Source: Acetatifactor sp. (lineage in GTDB: Bacteria > Bacillota > Clostridia > Lachnospirales > Lachnospiraceae). From it: a stretch of DNA of 16,264 bases. A program made the position numbers and the translations under genes. The notes beneath the pieces are model-generated. The model saw nothing but the letters and a program-made list of their open reading frames with translations. It had not been told where the DNA came from and did no database searches. Of the stretch, positions 1 to 8,016 are shown piece by piece (the first letter of the stretch is position 1; every line of letters begins with the position of its first letter). The DNA lies in NCBI GenBank assembly GCA_016303085.1, contig JAEDMI010000029.1:1-16264 (forward strand), read 5' to 3'.

Positions 1-216
1 TGTAGAAGCGGATGCCGGGTATGAAGCCGGGTTCGCAGAAGCAGAAAGTGCAGAAGCAGAAAATGCAGAAGCTGTAGAAGCGGATGCCGGGTATGAAGCC
101 GGGTTCGCAGAAGCAGAAAGTGCAGAAGCAGAAAATGCAGAAGCTGTAGAAGCGGATGCCGGGTATGAAGCCGGGTTCGCAGAAGCAGAAAGTGCAGAAA
201 CAGAAAATGCAGAAGC
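1..216 (+). repeat. Three tandem 72-bp repeats (24 codons each) inside a coding region
   Basis: Units start at 1, 73 and 145, and a degenerate fourth unit begins at 217. Units 1 and 2 are identical and unit 3 differs by one base (A for G at 200), so the array looks recently amplified. Because 72 is a multiple of three, gain or loss of units keeps the frame. Each unit holds two shorter 15-bp copies of the form gcagaagcagaaaRt, encoding AEAES and AEAEN. The array reaches the window edge, so the total copy number is unknown. Confidence 0.97.
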
Positions 217-1222
217 TGTGGAAGCGGATGCCGAGACTGAGGTTGAGTTTGCAGAGGAGGAAGAGGCCGACAATGAGTCCGGGCAGGAGCCGGGAGACGA
301 TACGGCTGAAGAATACAGCGAAGACGAATACGGCGAAGTAGAAGAAATCGAGGAAATCGACGAGACAGACGGGACAGAAGAACCGGAGGAAGCCGGAGAA
401 GACGTTGAGAAGCCTGCGGATCAGCCGAAAGCCGGGCAGCCGTCTCATGTAAATGTGGAGCGGGAAAAGATAAAGGTACGTGCGCTGACCAGAGAAGAGA
501 AGGAACTTTATGCACCTTTTATCCAAAGCCGTTCGGGTCGTGAAAAGCTGGTGAAGGCAATCGATAATGTCAGCATGGCAGCTTATACCGGAAATATTAT
601 CATTACCGGTGAAGAGGGAATGGATACTCTGTCTCTCGCGAAAAATATGATTCGCGAGGTACAGATGACCGACAGCAATTTCTCCGGGAAGGTAGCAAAA
701 ATATCGGGGCAGGGAATGAATTCCAAGAATGTGGAAGAGACCCTGAACCATTTAAAGAGCGGAGCCCTGATTATCCAGAAGGCGTCCGACATGGAAGCTG
801 AGACTGTAGAGGCGCTGTACAAGTCGCTCCAAAAGGAAAGCATTGGAATTATCATAGTGCTTGAGGATACCAAAAAGGCTATGGGTAAGCTGCTGGCAAC
901 ATATCCACAGTTAGCCGAGAGCTTTACGGCGAGGATGGATGTGGAAGCCATGAGCAACGATTCACTGGTGTCCTATGCAAGACAGTACGCTCGGGAGATG
1001 GAGTATTCCATCGATGAGATGGGTGTGCTTGCCCTGCATACAAGAATTGAGGAGCTGCAGACCAGTGACCATGTTGTGACTGTTGCGGAAGTTAAGGAAA
1101 TTATGGACGAAGCCATTCGCCATGCCAACAGAAAGAGCCTGGGCCATTTCTTTGATATTCTGTTTGCAAAGAGATATGATGATGAAGATATGATTATTCT
1201 GACAGAAAAAGATTTTGTCTGA
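2..1222 (+). CDS. Acidic repeat protein with degenerate AAA+-like C-terminal domain (5' partial)
   Basis: The reading frame is open to the left edge, so the true start lies upstream and 406 residues are visible. Residues 1-72 are three copies of a 24-residue Ala/Glu-rich repeat. Residues 73 to about 150 are a Glu/Asp-rich, probably disordered linker. The rest has the layout of an AAA+ domain. A beta strand leads into TGEEGMDT (about residue 202), where a CbbX-type protein would have a GxxGxGKT P-loop. The strand GALIIQKAS stands in the Walker B position but lacks the DE pair, and YPQLAESFTARMD resembles the sensor-1/arginine-finger region. The ATP-binding lysine is missing, so a non-hydrolysing scaffold is my inference. 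The gene ends 15 bp before glgB and probably shares its transcript. I do not recognise a named family; a link to glycogen metabolism rests only on position. Confidence 0.8.
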   Translation, partial: VEADAGYEAGFAEAESAEAENAEAVEADAGYEAGFAEAESAEAENAEAVEADAGYEAGFAEAESAETENAEAVEADAETEVEFAEEEEADNESGQEPGDDTAEEYSEDEYGEVEEIEEIDETDGTEEPEEAGEDVEKPADQPKAGQPSHVNVEREKIKVRALTREEKELYAPFIQSRSGREKLVKAIDNVSMAAYTGNIIITGEEGMDTLSLAKNMIREVQMTDSNFSGKVAKISGQGMNSKNVEETLNHLKSGALIIQKASDMEAETVEALYKSLQKESIGIIIVLEDTKKAMGKLLATYPQLAESFTARMDVEAMSNDSLVSYARQYAREMEYSIDEMGVLALHTRIEELQTSDHVVTVAEVKEIMDEAIRHANRKSLGHFFDILFAKRYDDEDMIILTEKDFV

Positions 1223-1237
1223 TAGGAGGAGCAATAC

Positions 1238-3142
1238 ATGGCGAGCAAAGCGGAAAAGGTCTTTATATCAGAGGCTGACCAATATCTGTTTTCCCAGGGA
1301 ACCCATTATGACATTTACAAAAAGCTGGGTGCTCATCTTTCGGTGGAAAAAGGGGTAAAAGGAGTTTACTTTGGAGTGTGGGCTCCCAACGCAAAAGAGG
1401 TTCATGTCATTGGAACCTTCAACGAGTGGAATGAGGACTCTTTACCCATGAAAAAGCTGGGGGATGTGGGGATCTGGGGACTGTTTGTTCCCAAAGCGGC
1501 GGAAGGCGATATGTACAAGTTCCTGATTTCTGCTCAGGATGGAAGAAAGCTGTACAAGGCTGACCCCTTTGCAAATCAGGCGGAGTATCGTCCGGGCACG
1601 GCTTCTGTTGTCGCCGATTTGTCCGGCTTTGCGTGGAAGGACGCAAAGTGGATGGAGCAGAGAGACAAAAAGGATATGAACAGAGAGCCCATGGCAATCT
1701 ATGAATGCCATATCGGTTCCTTTATGAAGCATCCCGATGGTACAGAAGGCTTTTACAATTACCGCCAGTTTGCAGACAGAATTGTGGAATATCTGAAGGA
1801 AATGAAATATACACATGTGGAGCTGATGGGAATTGCGGAGCATCCGTATGACGGCTCCTGGGGATATCAGGTGACAGGTTATTATGCGCCGACCTCACGT
1901 TACGGAACGCCCAAGGATTTTATGTATCTTGTGAATGAATTGCATAAAGCGGGAGTGGGCGTGATTCTGGACTGGGTGCCTGCTCACTTTGCTAAGGATG
2001 CCCACGGACTGGGTGAATTTGACGGGCAATGTATTTTTGAGCATCCCGATCCCCGTCTGGGAGAACATCCCGACTGGGGTACGAAAATATTCAATTACGG
2101 AAAGCCGGAGGTTAAAAATTTCCTCATAGCAAATGTTTTATTCTGGCTGAGAGAGTTTCATGTGGACGGAATCCGTGTGGATGCCGTGGCTTCCATGCTT
2201 TATCTGGACTACGGCAAGCAGGCCGGACAGTGGGTTCCCAATAAATACGGCGGACATGAAAATCTGGACGCCATTGAATTTTTCAAGCATTTGAACTCCG
2301 TAGTCCGGGGCAGTTATCCCGGCTTTATGACCATTGCGGAGGAATCTACCGCGTGGCCAAATGTAACGGGAGATATCGGCGGGGACAGCCTTGGATTTTC
2401 ATTCAAGTGGAACATGGGTTGGATGCACGACTTTTGCGAGTATATGAAGCTGGACCCTCTGTTCCGCAAATACAACCATTATAAAATGACCTTTGCCATG
2501 AGTTACAATGAGAGTGAGAAATATATCCTGCCGTTGTCTCATGACGAGGTGGTACATCTGAAATGCTCCATGGTGAATAAGATGCCCGGCTATCAGGTGG
2601 ATAAATACGCCAATCTTCGTGTAGGGTATACATATATGTTCGGACATGCCGGTAAAAAGCTGTTGTTTATGGGTCAGGATTTCGGACAGGAGAGAGAATG
2701 GAGTGAGGCCAGGGAACTGGACTGGTTTTTGCTGGGTGAAAAAAATAATCTGGGTATGCAGACCTATGTGAAGGAACTGCTACAGATATACAGGAAGTAT
2801 CCTGCTCTTTATGAAAACGATGACAGTTGGGCGGGGTTTGAATGGATGAATGCGGATGATGCTGATAACAGTGTGTATTCTTTTGTGCGCAAATCGTCTA
2901 CGGGAAGAAACAGTCTGCTGTTTGTGCTGAATATGACGCCCATGAAGAGGGAGGGCTACAGGGTAGCTGTGCCGAAGAAGAAAAAATATAAACTGATTCT
3001 CAACAGTGATGAGGAACGTTTTGGTGGCTGGGGAAATGAAATTCCGGCGGAAATTACCGCCGAAGCGGAGCCTTTTCATTATAGGAAGTATTCTCTTTTG
3101 GTGGATTTACCACCCTACTGTGCAGCAGTGTTCCTGTTCTGA
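1238..3142 (+). CDS. glgB: 1,4-alpha-glucan branching enzyme (GH13)
   Basis: The enzyme makes alpha-1,6 branches in glycogen by moving alpha-1,4 glucan segments, and acts in the cytosol. The 634 residues are normal for the family. An N-terminal CBM48-like domain (about residues 20-130, with FGVWAPNAKEVHVIGTFNEW) precedes a GH13 barrel. The catalytic residues are visible: nucleophile D315 in DGIRVDAVAS, acid/base E368 in TIAEEST, and transition-state stabiliser D436 in LPLSHDEVVH. The spacings of 53 and 68 residues equal those of E. coli GlgB (D405, E458, D526, from memory). The signature GSWGYQVTGYYAPTSRYG is also present. The start is ATG with AGGAGG at 1224-1229, 8 bases upstream. No other glycogen gene is in the window; glgB is preceded by the acidic AAA-like gene and closed by a strong terminator. 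Confidence 0.97.
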   Translation: MASKAEKVFISEADQYLFSQGTHYDIYKKLGAHLSVEKGVKGVYFGVWAPNAKEVHVIGTFNEWNEDSLPMKKLGDVGIWGLFVPKAAEGDMYKFLISAQDGRKLYKADPFANQAEYRPGTASVVADLSGFAWKDAKWMEQRDKKDMNREPMAIYECHIGSFMKHPDGTEGFYNYRQFADRIVEYLKEMKYTHVELMGIAEHPYDGSWGYQVTGYYAPTSRYGTPKDFMYLVNELHKAGVGVILDWVPAHFAKDAHGLGEFDGQCIFEHPDPRLGEHPDWGTKIFNYGKPEVKNFLIANVLFWLREFHVDGIRVDAVASMLYLDYGKQAGQWVPNKYGGHENLDAIEFFKHLNSVVRGSYPGFMTIAEESTAWPNVTGDIGGDSLGFSFKWNMGWMHDFCEYMKLDPLFRKYNHYKMTFAMSYNESEKYILPLSHDEVVHLKCSMVNKMPGYQVDKYANLRVGYTYMFGHAGKKLLFMGQDFGQEREWSEARELDWFLLGEKNNLGMQTYVKELLQIYRKYPALYENDDSWAGFEWMNADDADNSVYSFVRKSSTGRNSLLFVLNMTPMKREGYRVAVPKKKKYKLILNSDEERFGGWGNEIPAEITAEAEPFHYRKYSLLVDLPPYCAAVFLF

Positions 3143-3147
3143 CAGGT

Positions 3148-3174
3148 TAAGAAAAAACATTATTTTACCGAAAT
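3148..3174 (+). promoter_or_regulatory. Candidate sigma-28 (flagellar) promoter
   Basis: TAAG at 3148-3151, a 15-base spacer, then ACCGAAAT at 3167-3174 resemble the sigma-28/SigD consensus TAAA-N15-GCCGATAT (3 of 4 and 6 of 8 bases). It points into the flagellin cluster. Initiation would be near 3181, inside the left arm of the glgB terminator hairpin, so a transcript starting there would escape termination. This is inference from consensus only. Confidence 0.4.
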
Positions 3175-3176
3175 AG

Positions 3177-3208
3177 AAGGTAAGCACACAACAGTGCTTA
3201 CCTTTTTT
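3177..3208 (+). terminator. Rho-independent terminator after glgB
   Basis: The sequence AAGGTAAGCAC (3177-3187) pairs perfectly with GTGCTTACCTT (3194-3204) around a 6-base ACAACA loop. The run of T at 3203-3208 follows directly. The element lies 35 bp after the glgB stop and about 25 bp before the next start codon. Confidence 0.93.
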
Positions 3209-3232
3209 GTGCGTGAATAAGGAGAACTCATT

Positions 3233-6031
3233 TTGAAGATTTCATTCTATCAGCAGTCGATAAACGAAACTGAGAAACAGCATACAGAAAACAAAGCAGT
3301 CCGCGTAAAGAATGGTGCGGAAATTTCCAAGGTGTCCGGAAACAACTGCTTTATCGTTGGTTTGGGGGCAGAGGAGATTCCCGGAAAGACAGTTGAAAAG
3401 GGAAAAAGTCTCATTGAACTTCAACAGGAAGCGGCCAATACGGATGTGGGAATTGCACAGGATTATATGACGGTCATGTCAAATACCCTGTCCGAGGAGG
3501 ATTACGCCAAAATGCAGGAGGAGGGCTTTGACTTCGGCAGTATGGACCCTGAGGAAACGGTTACCATTGTGGACAAAATCAAGGCTGAGTTGGTGCGATC
3601 CGGCAAGAACATTGAGGGATATACGGACGATTTGGATATGGATACTCTCAAGGAAGCCCTGGGTAGTCAGATTCTGGCGGAGGCTGTGACACGGAGCTTT
3701 GCCCGGGCTGACATTCCTCTGACTGAGGATAACCTGGACCTGACTTTACGTGCGTGGGATATGGCGGAGCAGTTGAGGACACCGGATGAGGGCAGTATCC
3801 GTTATCTGATAGACAATGGGCTGGACAGTGAAATCTGGAACCTGTATCTTGCCGAGAACAGCGGGGCTTCAAACGGCTATGCCCACAGCTCAGACGATAT
3901 CCGAAGCGGAGAGATGGCAGAGCAGATAGATAACATTATCAGGCAGGCAGGCCGCAGTATCAATGAGGAGAACAGACAGGCGGCAGAGTGGCTTATTAAG
4001 TACGATCTCCCGCTTACGGCAGAGAATCTGGAGAGATTGGAGGAACTCAAAAATCTGGAACTGCCGGTTGCACCGGAACAATTTGGTAAAGTGGTGGCCG
4101 ATGCTCTGGCTGAGGGGAAAAACCCTGTACATGCAAACCTTGTCGGAGAGACGGAAAATATTTACGAGAAGGCGGTACGACTCAACGAATATTATCAGGG
4201 CGATGATATCCGGGAGGATATGTCTGAAAATCTGACCGCCAGAAGACAGCTGGAGGAAATCAGACTGCGCATGACGGCGGAGGTGAATCTGAAGCTGCTG
4301 AAGAGCGGGTTTTCCATTGACACGGCTCCCATGGAAGAACTGGTGGAGGCACTTAGAAAGGCGGAGAGCGAACTGGCGCAGCGATACTTCCCCGGGGATT
4401 CCATGGCAGTGGAAAAGTATCAAAGCTTCCGAAAAGCGGAAACTGTTATTTCCGAGTTGCCGGGCCTCCCCGCTCAGGTGCTGGGCACGTTTTCGGAGAG
4501 GCAAAGTACCGTCTCTCTGGAGGAATTCCACAGGGAGGGCAGAAATCTTCAGGAAACCTATGCAAAGGCAGAACAAAGCTACGAATCCCTGATGACCGCA
4601 CCCAGAAAAGATTTGGGAGACAGCATCAGAAAAGCTTTTGGCAATGTGGATGATATCTTAACGGATATGGGACAGGAGCCCACGGAGGAAAATCGAAGGG
4701 CAGTCCGCATTCTGGGCTACAACCGCATGGAAATCAGTGTGGAAAATCTGGAAAAGGTGAAAGAAGCCGACAGACAGGTACAGAATGTTGTGGAAAAGCT
4801 GACGCCCGCAGCTGTTCTGAAGATGATTCGGGACGGCGTCAATCCGCTGGAAAAAAGCTTTCCCCAGCTGGAACAATATTTTGACAGTCTTCCGGCGGAG
4901 TACAGAGAGGAGGCGGAGAGCTACAGCCGTTTTCTGTATGGGTTGGAGCGTAAATCTGAAATAACGCCTGAGGAGAGAGAGAGCTTTATCGGTATCTACC
5001 GGCTGCTCCGACAGGTGGAAAAATCGGATGGGGCTGTAGTGGGTGCGCTGGTGAATTCAAAGGCGGAATTACACTTTTCCAATCTTCTCGGCGCAGTTCG
5101 CAGCGGTAAATTTAAGTTTCTGGATGCCAGGGTTGGTGATAAGCTGGGGACGGTGGCAGAATTGGTGCGAAAGGGTGAAAGCATATCGGAACAGATAAGC
5201 AGAGCCTTTTTATCCGATACGAAGGAAATTATGACAAGCGTGTCATATGGTGAAGAGGCTGAGAAAGAATATTACAGTGAACAGCTGGAGCAGTACAGAG
5301 CTGCGGTGGTATCGGCAGACAGGGAAGTTGTGTCCATGCTGCAAAGAGGTGAGATTCCCGCAGGTGCGGACAACCTTTTGGCGGCAAAAGCGTTGCTGGA
5401 AGGTACGGATAATCTTTTTGCCCGAAGGAGAGACGAAAAGCGGGAAACAGAGCTTTGGGAGCTTTTGGACAGACCGGAGGATTTTCGGAAGGAGTATGAA
5501 GAGGAAGCAGCGGAAGCGCGCTCAAATGCGGAAAAAGATACTCTGGACGAGGCGGATACAAGTCTGGATGTACGGCGCATGCAGCTGACCCATAAGCAGC
5601 TGACGATAGCCGGAATGCTGGCAAAGAAGCAGGAGTTTTTCCTGCCCGTTTATATCGGGGAGAGAATGACCAGAGTACATTTAACGCTGGAGCAGGATGG
5701 CATCGGAGCAGGAACCGTGGAGATTACGGTTAAGTCGGGAGCGGGAGACGGAATATGTGCAGCCTTTCGTTTTGAGAACGGTGTCCTGGAAGGAAATATA
5801 AAAAACGAAAACCGTGAAGAGGTTATGAAAACGGAAAAAATAGCCGATATTTTTAAAAAGGAAGCCGATAAGAGCTGGAATCTGGGTGACATCAGTGTTG
5901 TGACAACAGATGTACGTTTTACAGCCGTCGGAAAGGGCACGGATGCCGGAACAGAAAATGAAGAACTTTATCGCGTGGCAAAGAGCTTTTTATATGCCGT
6001 GCAGCAAGGAGAAATGACAGATGAGAATTAA
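3233..6031 (+). CDS. Large flagellin-linked protein, probably DUF6240 type, possible FliK-like C-terminus
   Basis: This 932-residue, charged, mostly helical protein has no signal peptide or membrane segment. It resembles the DUF6240 type of uncharacterised Lachnospiraceae proteins, but that naming is from memory. Two internal segments look homologous: residues 244-300 and 484-539 share the pattern [N/T]EENR-x-A, then ENLE-x-[L/V]-K/E, then G-x-NP. A weaker copy may lie near 160-197 (IPLTEDNLD). Residues about 803-895 alternate strands and helices, with LTLEQDGIGAGTVEITV and WNLGDISVV. This recalls the C-terminal Flg_hook domain of FliK (LxPxxLGxVEV and a final GxxLxxVxV). The start is TTG with AAGGAG at 3219-3224. 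Its stop overlaps the flagellin start by 11 bp, so translation is probably coupled. A flagellar role such as export or length control is inference from context and the weak C-terminal resemblance. Confidence 0.85.
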   Translation: MKISFYQQSINETEKQHTENKAVRVKNGAEISKVSGNNCFIVGLGAEEIPGKTVEKGKSLIELQQEAANTDVGIAQDYMTVMSNTLSEEDYAKMQEEGFDFGSMDPEETVTIVDKIKAELVRSGKNIEGYTDDLDMDTLKEALGSQILAEAVTRSFARADIPLTEDNLDLTLRAWDMAEQLRTPDEGSIRYLIDNGLDSEIWNLYLAENSGASNGYAHSSDDIRSGEMAEQIDNIIRQAGRSINEENRQAAEWLIKYDLPLTAENLERLEELKNLELPVAPEQFGKVVADALAEGKNPVHANLVGETENIYEKAVRLNEYYQGDDIREDMSENLTARRQLEEIRLRMTAEVNLKLLKSGFSIDTAPMEELVEALRKAESELAQRYFPGDSMAVEKYQSFRKAETVISELPGLPAQVLGTFSERQSTVSLEEFHREGRNLQETYAKAEQSYESLMTAPRKDLGDSIRKAFGNVDDILTDMGQEPTEENRRAVRILGYNRMEISVENLEKVKEADRQVQNVVEKLTPAAVLKMIRDGVNPLEKSFPQLEQYFDSLPAEYREEAESYSRFLYGLERKSEITPEERESFIGIYRLLRQVEKSDGAVVGALVNSKAELHFSNLLGAVRSGKFKFLDARVGDKLGTVAELVRKGESISEQISRAFLSDTKEIMTSVSYGEEAEKEYYSEQLEQYRAAVVSADREVVSMLQRGEIPAGADNLLAAKALLEGTDNLFARRRDEKRETELWELLDRPEDFRKEYEEEAAEARSNAEKDTLDEADTSLDVRRMQLTHKQLTIAGMLAKKQEFFLPVYIGERMTRVHLTLEQDGIGAGTVEITVKSGAGDGICAAFRFENGVLEGNIKNENREEVMKTEKIADIFKKEADKSWNLGDISVVTTDVRFTAVGKGTDAGTENEELYRVAKSFLYAVQQGEMTDEN

Positions 6032-7175
6032 TTACAACGTATCCGCGATGCTCTCAAATAATGCATTGGCAAACAATGACAGTCTGTTGGCTCAGTCTCT
6101 GGAGCGTTTGTCTTCGGGATTGAAGATAAATCATGCAAAGGATAACCCGGCAGGGCTTGCCATGGCAAAGAGAATGAACGCACAGATAGAAGGACTTTCC
6201 GTGGCAAATCAGAATGCCAGCGACGGAATTTCCATTATAGAAACGGCAGACGGCGCTATGACGGAAGTCAGCGAGATGTTGCAGAGAATCAATGAGCTTG
6301 CCGTTAAATCCGCAAACGGTACTATGTCAGACAGTGACAGAAAGACCGTGCAGGACGAGGTGGCACAGCTGAAAGAGGAAATCACCCGGATTTCTGAGGT
6401 AACGGAATTCAATGGGCAAAAGTTGCTGAACGGTGAATTTGAACTGAAAGGCTATGTCTATGGAAATCCGGATGTGAAGGTGAGCAGCTATTCCAAGGAG
6501 GTACCCACAAAGGAATACACCATAAATTCCCTGACTATAAAGAAGGAAGTTGTAAATGGTGAGGAGACGGGGGACTATTTTGTGTCTGCAAAGCAGCTGG
6601 GTGCCGGATTCCCTGACCCTGGTAATATGAGAGCGGAGATGAACGGAAATCTTCTGACGCTTAAGGGTGCAAATAATTTTGAGATTACCCTGGATTTGAC
6701 AGGAGTGGATTTGGAACAGAAGCTGGCTGCTCCCGGGGATGAAGTGAATCTGACAAATCTGAAGATAGATGCCACGGGAATCGGTGCCATGAGACTGCAG
6801 ATAGGTGCCAATGAGGGACAGGTTCTGGCAGTTGAGATTCCGGCCATTTCCCTTCGCAATATGGAAATGGAGGATTTGGATGTAAGCACAAAGGACGGTG
6901 CCTTGGATGCTATTGACAGTATTGATAAGGCGATTAGGTATGTTTCGGGAGTGCGGGGAAAACTGGGCGCTTATCAGAACCGCTTGGAGTCTACGGTGAA
7001 CAGTCTGGACATTACATCAGAGAATATGACAGCCGCTTATTCCAGAATTATGGATGTGGATATGGCGGAGGAAATGACAAATTATACAACAAACCAGGTT
7101 TTGACGCAGGCAGGCACTTCCATGCTGGCTCAGGCAAACGAAAGACCTTCTCAGGTATTACAGCTGTTGCAGTAA
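6021..7175 (+). CDS. Flagellin (filament subunit)
   Basis: This is the structural subunit of the flagellar filament, exported unfolded by the flagellar type III apparatus. The 384 residues show the conserved Flagellin_N region (about 1-140: MRINYNVSAML, RLSSGLKINHAKDNPAGLA, GISIIETADGAM). A shorter variable middle (about 141-290) and the Flagellin_C region (about 300-384: SRIMDVDMAEEM, LTQAGTSMLAQAN, VLQLLQ) follow. LQRINELAV aligns without gaps to the D1 TLR5-binding helix of Salmonella FliC, keeping R89, L93 and E113 (R90, L94 and E114 there). The start is ATG with AAGGAGA at 6006-6012, inside the end of the preceding gene. fliS follows 67 bp downstream. Gene names differ between genomes (fliC or hag), so none is assigned. 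Confidence 0.97.
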   Translation: MRINYNVSAMLSNNALANNDSLLAQSLERLSSGLKINHAKDNPAGLAMAKRMNAQIEGLSVANQNASDGISIIETADGAMTEVSEMLQRINELAVKSANGTMSDSDRKTVQDEVAQLKEEITRISEVTEFNGQKLLNGEFELKGYVYGNPDVKVSSYSKEVPTKEYTINSLTIKKEVVNGEETGDYFVSAKQLGAGFPDPGNMRAEMNGNLLTLKGANNFEITLDLTGVDLEQKLAAPGDEVNLTNLKIDATGIGAMRLQIGANEGQVLAVEIPAISLRNMEMEDLDVSTKDGALDAIDSIDKAIRYVSGVRGKLGAYQNRLESTVNSLDITSENMTAAYSRIMDVDMAEEMTNYTTNQVLTQAGTSMLAQANERPSQVLQLLQ

Positions 7176-7242
7176 GAAAGTAACAGTTCGGCCTGTTCTT
7201 CAGACAAACAAGTTGAAGTTATGTGCAGAAATGAGGCATGAA

Positions 7243-7719
7243 ATGACACGGGAACAAAAACAGGAATTTACTTTGAGAATATCTCAAGCCAACTCTACGG
7301 AGTTGGTGGTCATCCTGTATGAGATGCTTCTTTGCTATTTGCGGGATGGATGTGATGCACTGGAAGAGAGAAACGAGAATGGATTCCGGGAGGCAATCCG
7401 CAAGGCCCGGGGATGCCTTGGAGAATTAATGAATTCCCTGAATCTGGAATACGAACCTGCACCCGCACTGCTCAGCCTTTGCGGATTCTGTGTCAGGAGA
7501 CTTGCGGCTGCCGAACTCAGGAAAAGTGAAGAGCCGTTACATGAGGCAGAGCGGATAATCAGACCTCTGCGGGATGCCTATCGGCAGATTGCGGGGCAGA
7601 ACAGTGCAGGACCGGTTATGAACAATTCCCAGACTGTGTACGCAGGTCTGACCTACGGCAGGAATACCTTAACCGAAAACATGGCTGATCAGGGTGCGAA
7701 TCGGGGAATGTTCGCATAA
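7243..7719 (+). CDS. fliS: FliS, flagellin export chaperone
   Basis: FliS binds the C-terminus of flagellin in the cytosol, preventing premature polymerisation and delivering it for export. The 158 residues follow the FliS pattern. An N-terminal QEFTLRISQANSTELVVILYEMLL matches the A-YxxNxVxTASPxELxxMLY segment, and alpha-helical segments with LNSLNLEYE and FCVRRLAAAEL follow. The C-terminal tail (about residues 120-158, NSQTVYAGLTYGRNTLTEN) is longer than in Bacillus FliS. The frame stays open back to TTG 7213 and includes ATG 7231. I choose ATG 7243 because GAGG at 7233-7236 sits 6 bases upstream and the protein then begins MTREQKQEF. Its 3' end overlaps the 3' end of the opposite-strand DUF2508 gene by 51 bp. 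Confidence 0.88.
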   Translation: MTREQKQEFTLRISQANSTELVVILYEMLLCYLRDGCDALEERNENGFREAIRKARGCLGELMNSLNLEYEPAPALLSLCGFCVRRLAAAELRKSEEPLHEAERIIRPLRDAYRQIAGQNSAGPVMNNSQTVYAGLTYGRNTLTENMADQGANRGMFA

Positions 7720-7965
7720 ATTCTCCTGCCCGGAAGTACCCTCCGAAGCCGCAAGCTCGGTGAGATGTTTGTATCTCCTCTGCAGGGCATTAATTTCATA
7801 AATGTAGCTGTCAATTAAATCGAATTCCACGGCATTATCAAAGCCCGCATAGGCGATATCCAGCGCTCTGCGGGTTTCTTTTATGGATTCCTGCAAAGAC
7901 GGTGCCGAAAAATCCTCCTCTACAGGGCAGAGTGTATCTGATTTTTGGCTGAAGTAGACTTTCAT
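7669..7965 (-). CDS. DUF2508 (YaaL-like) family protein
   Basis: A 98-residue cytosolic protein on the minus strand. The central part (about residues 22-74) carries the DUF2508 pattern: ESIKETRRALDIAYAGFDNA, then DLIDSYIYEINALQRRYKHL. The family has no known biochemical role; B. subtilis YaaL is encoded next to recR and bofA. Two ATG codons are possible. I prefer the one at 7965 because AAGGA (plus-strand 7976-7980) is 10 bases upstream of it and only 1 base from the ATG at 7974. The C-terminal 17 residues are encoded antisense to the end of fliS and lie outside the conserved core. It is divergent from the bofA-like gene. Confidence 0.82.
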   Translation of the reverse strand: MKVYFSQKSDTLCPVEEDFSAPSLQESIKETRRALDIAYAGFDNAVEFDLIDSYIYEINALQRRYKHLTELAASEGTSGQENLCEHSPIRTLISHVFG

Positions 7966-8016
7966 GGTAAACATTTCCTTTCCGATTTGTTGTTAAAAGT
8001 ATAGCCGTGCAGGAGA

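Noticed and set aside
156..341. Lys/Gln/Met-rich short frame in the repeat region
   Set aside because: It is an alternative frame of the 72-bp repeats; the Ala/Glu frame continues into a real domain and this one does not.
3890..4576. 228-codon open frame on the minus strand
   Set aside because: It lies fully inside the 932-residue plus-strand gene. Its product is Leu/Arg/Cys/His-rich with no recognisable domain, as expected for the shadow of a charged protein.
5843..5871. Two perfect sigma-28 -10 boxes (GCCGATAT at 5843 and GCCGATAA at 5864) upstream of flagellin
   Set aside because: Neither has a TAAA-type -35 box at 14-16 bases, and both are in-frame Ala-Asp codons of the upstream gene, so coincidence is likely.
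7181..7200. Short inverted repeat AACAG/CTGTT between flagellin and fliS as a terminator
   Set aside because: Only five base pairs and no T run; fliS is probably co-transcribed with flagellin.
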